NCBI GenBank assembly: GCA_964538505.1
Contig: CAZIDY010000014.1
Location: forward strand, 9,835 to 73,834
Reading direction: 5' to 3'
Length of the DNA: 64,000 nt
Source: Zeimonas sp964538505
GTDB lineage: Bacteria > Pseudomonadota > Gammaproteobacteria > Burkholderiales > Burkholderiaceae_E
Position 1 is the stretch's first letter. Each line of letters begins with the position of its first letter. Positions 59,973-64,000 of this stretch are shown one piece after another. The position numbers were made by a program, and so were the translations under genes. A model generated the notes under the pieces. That model was not told the DNA's origin and made no database searches. It worked only from the letters and a program-made list of their open reading frames with translations.

Positions 59973-61475
59973 TTGGTCTTCTCCCTTTTCAGTCGAAAAG
60001 AAAAGGTCGAATCGAAAAAGGACTCGCGTGCGGTTTCGCGCGCCGACTCCCGTGCCGGCGGCGGCGTTCATTCGCTCGCCGCGCAGCGCGAGGCGGCTCG
60101 CCGCACCGAGGAACAGATCGACCGGATCGAATCGGAGATGATCGCCGCCGAGGCGGTCGCTCGGGCGGGGATGTCCTCGCTGCCGACGAAGCCGATCGCC
60201 GCCGACGGCGCGCCGGCCGGCGCGAACGCAGCGCGCGGCGGCGCGAACGCCGAGCGCGCAGGCGCGACCGTGGAAGGCGGCACTTCGCTGGTGCTCGGCG
60301 ACGCGGCCGACGCGATGGCGATCGACGTCAACGGCCCCGCGCTGCCGGCAATCCTCGAGGAAGCGGCGATCCTGTATTCGAACGGCCAGGCGCAGGCTGC
60401 AGCGCTCGTATTGCGTCAGTCGCTGGAGGATCCCGAGCTCGCCGGCTACCAGCCGCTCGCCTGGCTGATGCTGCTCGACCTGCATCAGTGCGTCGGCGAT
60501 CGTGCCGGTTTCGAGGCGATCGCGCTGCAGTACGCCGCGCGCTTCGAATCGTCTCCGCCGGGCTGGAGCGACGCGCTGTCGCCGCTGCGTACAGCCGCAG
60601 CCGCAGCGGCGGCCGCGCCGACTCCCACTGCAGAAGGCGCCGTCCCGTCGCGCGTGCTGGCGCTCGCTGGTGCGATCGACGCGTCGATCGCCGAACGCGC
60701 CGCGCATTTCGCCGAAGCTGCAGCGGTCGATGCCGAGATCGATTGCTCGCAGGCAGCGTCCATCGACGCTGCCGGGGCGCAGGCGCTGCTCGCGTTGCTC
60801 GCGCGTTTCGAACGAGCGAAGAGCGGGCTTGCCGTCGTCGGCGCCGAGCGGCTGTTCACGGTCGCACGCGCGGCGATCGAGCCCGGACGGCGAGACCCCT
60901 CCGAGTCGTGCTGGATGCTCGCGCTGCAGGCGCTGCGCATCCTGGGTCGTCAGCAGGAATTCGACGATCTCGGCATCGAGTACTGCGTCACCTACGAGGT
61001 GTCGCCGCCGTCGTGGGAGCCGATCGGCGAAACGATTCGCGTCGCCTGTGCGAACGCGGCTGTCGCGCCCTCGGCGGCGACCCAGTCACCCGCCCCCGGA
61101 GCCGCATTGTTGCCCGCTGCGCTGTGCGAGACGATGCCGCAACCGGCGTCGGCACGAGCTGCTGCGCCGGCGGCCCCCGGGTCGTTTGCTGCACCGGGCG
61201 GCGCCTTCGTGCTACAGGGCGAGGTGCTCGGTCGCATGCAGGACGAACTGCGGTCCTTGCGCAGCTTCGCTTCGGGCCGCGGCGATGTCGTCGTCGATTG
61301 CCGTTCGCTGCGACGCATGGAGTTCGTCGCCGCCGGCGACCTGCTCAACGAGGTGGCGACGATGCGTTCGGCCGGCCGACAGGTGCTGTTCGTCGAGCCG
61401 AACTATCTCGTCTACGCGCTGATGCTCGTCATGGGCATCCACGACCTGGCCGAGATCCGACGCCGCAGGGTGTAG
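59973..61475 (+). CDS. STAS-domain protein, conserved betaproteobacterial type
   Basis: 500 residues from a TTG at 59973 preceded by GGAAGG; the homology 'VFSLFSRKEK' starts here, whereas the more upstream ATG at 59922 has no ribosome site. The N-terminal third is charged and low in complexity. A helical repeat region ('ALPAILEEAAILYSNGQAQAAALVLRQSL...AWLMLLDLHQ', about 115-190) resembles TPR units. Two STAS-like segments follow, the last (about 415-500) ending 'VVDCRSLRRMEFVAAGDLLNEV'. A FimV- or regulator-like scaffold role is possible; function unknown. Confidence 0.78.
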   Translation: MVFSLFSRKEKVESKKDSRAVSRADSRAGGGVHSLAAQREAARRTEEQIDRIESEMIAAEAVARAGMSSLPTKPIAADGAPAGANAARGGANAERAGATVEGGTSLVLGDAADAMAIDVNGPALPAILEEAAILYSNGQAQAAALVLRQSLEDPELAGYQPLAWLMLLDLHQCVGDRAGFEAIALQYAARFESSPPGWSDALSPLRTAAAAAAAAPTPTAEGAVPSRVLALAGAIDASIAERAAHFAEAAAVDAEIDCSQAASIDAAGAQALLALLARFERAKSGLAVVGAERLFTVARAAIEPGRRDPSESCWMLALQALRILGRQQEFDDLGIEYCVTYEVSPPSWEPIGETIRVACANAAVAPSAATQSPAPGAALLPAALCETMPQPASARAAAPAAPGSFAAPGGAFVLQGEVLGRMQDELRSLRSFASGRGDVVVDCRSLRRMEFVAAGDLLNEVATMRSAGRQVLFVEPNYLVYALMLVMGIHDLAEIRRRRV

Positions 61476-61723
61476 CGCGCAGCGGCACGCGGATCGTCGA
61501 CCGGCTTTGCAATCGACTCGACGCGTTCGACGCCGTCGACCGCCGACCAGGCTGCAGGCACCGCGATCGACGGCAAGGGTGGCGCCTCGCGCGGTGTCAC
61601 CGCGCAACCGGCCAGTACGACGGCGAGCGCCGTCGCGCCCAGCGTCGAAGGCAATCGCGCGGCGCCGCGCCGCAGCGGGGAAGAGTCGGATTCCATGGCA
61701 GCCGGATCGTGCCTGCCGGTCAT
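61412..61723 (-). pseudogene. Short lipoprotein frame, possible remnant of a NodT-family outer-membrane factor
   Basis: 103 codons (an internal start at 61697 is as likely). A lipobox 'VVLAGCAVTP' is followed by 'REAPPLPSIAVPAAWSAV', which resembles the first residues of NodT-type efflux lipoproteins, but the remaining about 400 residues are missing and the frame then runs antisense into the end of the STAS gene. It may be an N-terminal relic or a genuine small lipoprotein. It occupies most of the 361-base gap before hslV. Confidence 0.35.
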
Positions 61724-61836
61724 GTAAGGAAACGTTCAGATCCGGTAAATGCCTGTTCGGCCCGCGGAGGCCCGGACGGAACACGCGCTAAGCTCCGGGA
61801 CTTGCCACGGCCGGATCCGGCCTCATATCGACCCTC

Positions 61837-62373
61837 ATGGAACAGTTCCACGGTACGACGATCGTCTCGGTACGGCGCGGCAACCAGGTCGCCCTCGGCG
61901 GCGACGGGCAGGTCACGCTCGGCTCGGTCATCATCAAGGCCGGCGCGCGCAAGGTGCGCCGCCTGCACGACGGGCGCGTGCTCGCCGGCTTCGCCGGCGG
62001 CACCGCCGATGCGTTCACGCTGTTCGAGCGCTTCGAATCCAAGCTCGAGAAGCACTCGGGACATCTGGTGCGCGCGGCGGTCGAGCTGGCGAAAGACTGG
62101 CGCACCGACCGCATGCTGCGCCGGCTCGAGGCGATGCTCGCGGTGGCCGACCGCGACGCGTCGCTGATCCTCACCGGCAACGGCGACGTGCTCGAGCCCG
62201 AACACGGACTGATCGCGATCGGCAGCGGCGGCCCCTATGCGCAGTCGGCCGCGCTTGCGCTGCTCGAGAACTCCGAGCTCGACGCGGCGACGATCGTGCG
62301 CAAGTCGCTCGCCATCGCCGGCGAGCTGTGCATCTACACCAACCAGCAGCACACGGTCGAGACGCTGAGCTGA
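61837..62373 (+). CDS. hslV: ATP-dependent protease subunit HslV
   Basis: 178 residues. The sequence starts MEQFHG-TTIVSVRRG; the catalytic N-terminal Thr is residue 7, so a six-residue propeptide must be removed, as in other betaproteobacterial HslV, where E. coli removes only Met. 'VALGGDGQVTLG' and 'ALLEN' segments are normal. It forms the proteolytic double ring that works with HslU. Confidence 0.96.
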   Translation: MEQFHGTTIVSVRRGNQVALGGDGQVTLGSVIIKAGARKVRRLHDGRVLAGFAGGTADAFTLFERFESKLEKHSGHLVRAAVELAKDWRTDRMLRRLEAMLAVADRDASLILTGNGDVLEPEHGLIAIGSGGPYAQSAALALLENSELDAATIVRKSLAIAGELCIYTNQQHTVETLS

Positions 62374-62398
62374 CTCCGTGCCGTCTCGCGAGGAACGA

Positions 62399-63730
62399 AT
62401 GACCCAGCTGACCCCGACGGAGATCGTCTCCGAGCTCGACAAGCACATCGTCGGCCAGGACGCCGCCAAGCGTGCGGTGGCGATCGCGCTGCGCAACCGC
62501 TGGCGCCGCCAGCAGGTCGCCGAGCCGCTGCGCCAGGAGATCACGCCCAAGAACATCCTGATGATCGGTCCGACCGGCGTCGGCAAGACCGAGATCGCGC
62601 GGCGCCTCGCGCGGCTGGCGAACGCGCCGTTCATCAAGGTCGAGGCGACGAAGTTCACCGAGGTGGGCTACGTCGGACGCGACGTCGACACGATCATCCG
62701 TGACCTCGCCGACGTGGCGGTGAAGCTGATGCGCGAGCAGGAAACGAAGAAGTTCCAGCAGCGCGCGCTCGACGCCGCCGAAGACCGCGTGCTCGACGCG
62801 CTGCTGCCGCCGCCGCGCAACGTCGGCTTTACCGCGGAGGTCGGCGAGTCGGCCGATTCGTCGACGCGACAGAAGTTCCGCAAGAAACTGCGCGAAGGCG
62901 ATCTCGACGACAAGGAGATCGAGATCGAACTGGCCTCGCCAATGCAGTCGATGGAGCTGATGGGCCCGGCCGGCATGGAGGAGATGACGCAGCAGCTGCA
63001 GACGCTGTTCTCGAACCTGCCGGGACGCCGCAAGCCGCGCAAGCTGCGCATCCGCGACGCGATGAAGCTGCTTGCCGACGAGGAAGCTGCCAAGCTCGTC
63101 GACGACGATGCGATCAAGGCGCAGGCGATCGCCAACGTCGAGCAGAACGGCATCGTCTTCCTCGACGAGATCGACAAGGTCGCCACGCGCGGCGAGCTGC
63201 AGGGCGCCGATGTCTCCCGCCAGGGCGTGCAGCGCGACCTGCTGCCGCTCGTCGAGGGAACTTCCGTGAGCACGCGCTATGGCGTCGTGCGTACCGATCA
63301 CATCCTGTTCATCGCGTCGGGCGCCTTCCACCTGTCGCGCCCCTCCGACCTGATACCCGAGCTGCAGGGGCGGCTGCCGATCCGCGTCGAGCTCGCGTCG
63401 CTGTCGGCCGACGACTTCGTGCGCATCCTCGTCGACACCGATGCGAGCCTTACCCGGCAGTACGAGGCACTGCTCGCCACCGAGGGCGTGCAGTTGCGCT
63501 TCGAGGCCGATGGCGTGCGCCGGCTCGCCGAGATCGCGTCGTCGGTGAACGAGAAGACCGAGAACATCGGCGCGCGACGCCTGTCGACGGTGATGGAGAA
63601 GCTGCTCGAGGAGGTTTCCTTCGAGGCGACGAAGCGCAGCGGCGAGTCGATCACGATTGACGCCGCCTTCGTCGACGAGCGGCTCGAGTCGCTCGCACAG
63701 AGCGAGGACCTTGCGCGCTATATTCTTTGA
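62399..63730 (+). CDS. hslU: ATP-dependent protease ATPase subunit HslU
   Basis: 443 residues from the ATG at 62399 with AGGAACG upstream; a GTG at 62378 would add seven residues not found in the family. Walker A 'GPTGVGKTEIARRL', Walker B 'IVFLDEIDKV', the I domain between them (about 110-240), and the C-terminal 'LARYIL' that inserts into HslV are all present. It unfolds substrates for HslV. Confidence 0.97.
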   Translation: MTQLTPTEIVSELDKHIVGQDAAKRAVAIALRNRWRRQQVAEPLRQEITPKNILMIGPTGVGKTEIARRLARLANAPFIKVEATKFTEVGYVGRDVDTIIRDLADVAVKLMREQETKKFQQRALDAAEDRVLDALLPPPRNVGFTAEVGESADSSTRQKFRKKLREGDLDDKEIEIELASPMQSMELMGPAGMEEMTQQLQTLFSNLPGRRKPRKLRIRDAMKLLADEEAAKLVDDDAIKAQAIANVEQNGIVFLDEIDKVATRGELQGADVSRQGVQRDLLPLVEGTSVSTRYGVVRTDHILFIASGAFHLSRPSDLIPELQGRLPIRVELASLSADDFVRILVDTDASLTRQYEALLATEGVQLRFEADGVRRLAEIASSVNEKTENIGARRLSTVMEKLLEEVSFEATKRSGESITIDAAFVDERLESLAQSEDLARYIL

Positions 63731-64000
63731 GCGATTCAGCCCCGCGCGCGGTTCCGGTGAACGGGTCCGGCAAACCGCTCGCGAAAACGAGCGCAGCCAG
63801 GAAGTGGCGCGACTCCTTTGGGGAGAGGGTTACGGCCAGTTCCGCCGCCATGGCCGTGTCAGCCTCGCGCAGCACTGCGTCGCGTACGAACGCCGGTACC
63901 GACACTCCGCGCAGCGTAGCGGCACGCGTGATGCGCGCCTTGTCTTACGGCTTCGCGTTCAAAGACACGAAAGGAGCTGCGATCGAACCAGGTCGCGAGC
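63651..64000 (-). pseudogene. Decayed TacA/DUF1778-type antitoxin gene
   Basis: Reading the minus strand from the window edge gives GSIAAPFVSLNAKP-stop-DKARITRAATLRGVSVPAFVR..., which follows the DUF1778 ribbon-helix-helix start ('...KPETKARIxRAAxLRGVSVxAF'). An in-frame TAA (63945-63947) interrupts it. The rest, 'DAVLREADTAMAAELAVTLSPKESRHFLAAL', is the toxin-binding tail. The frame then runs into the 3' end of hslU instead of stopping normally. A GNAT toxin partner, if any, would be in the region shared with or beyond hslU and is not seen. 5' end outside the window. Confidence 0.6.

Noticed and set aside
61837..61854. Mis-annotated start of hslV
   Set aside because: The six residues before TTIVSVRR look like an error beside E. 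coli HslV but are the usual propeptide in betaproteobacteria.

Overview
The window is high-GC chromosomal DNA of a betaproteobacterium, most likely a Burkholderiales relative. The evidence is the housekeeping order metK / two lipid A-type acyltransferases / dapF / DUF484 / xerC / CobW-type GTPase / dksA / STAS protein / hslVU, a DksA with only one of the zinc-finger cysteines, an HslV with a short propeptide, a SAH riboswitch in front of ahcY, and an N-type ATPase operon. Gene density is very high and many neighbours overlap by 4 bases (ATGA, GTGA or TTGA), so most blocks are probably translationally coupled operons. No rRNA, tRNA, CRISPR array or intact transposase was recognised.

Layout. 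1-2.3 kb: the 3' part of a Tm-1-like gene, a VapC-type toxin with an AbrB-type antitoxin, and an orphan MazE-like antitoxin ending in what looks like the scar of a deleted mazF. 2.3-19.4 kb: a minus-strand catabolic and respiratory cluster with a divergent AraC-type regulator. It holds aralkylamine dehydrogenase genes (aauB-mauE-mauD-aauA, all overlapping), DUF1329 and DUF1302 envelope proteins, an MMPL/RND transporter, a TerB-like protein, a Ycf48-like repeat protein, a small cytochrome c, a 421-bp palindromic element, two MauG/CcpA-like dihaem proteins and a quinol NO reductase homologue. 19.5-25.5 kb: an Mrp antiporter operon. 25.6-39 kb: ttcA, folB, pteridine reductase, acyltransferase, MidA-like methyltransferase, dihaem cytochrome, cca, an NDUFA9-like protein, lytic transglycosylase, 5-formyl-THF cyclo-ligase, and EAL and HD-GYP proteins. 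39.2-46 kb: a complete N-ATPase operon (atpDCQRBEFAG). 46-54 kb: the methyl cycle (metF, tlyA, ahcY under a SAH riboswitch, and metK), a second HD-GYP paralogue and pdxH. 53.7-63.7 kb: envelope, lysine, recombination and protease genes. The right edge holds a decayed TacA-like antitoxin.

The most interesting locus is at 2.3-7.0 kb. The last gene of the amine dehydrogenase cluster has the architecture of quinol NO reductase. Two active-site residues are changed: the second His of the paired FeB histidines is Asn, and the Glu of the conserved 'SALE' motif is Gln. Most quinol-site residues are also lost. This is the substitution pattern described for putative NO dismutases (Nod; 2 NO -> N2 + O2). 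The gene overlaps by ATGA with two MauG-like genes. MauG-type enzymes use O2 or H2O2 to build the TTQ cofactor that the upstream dehydrogenase needs. One testable reading is that O2 made from NO supports TTQ maturation or other oxidative steps when O2 is scarce. This is inference and has not been demonstrated.
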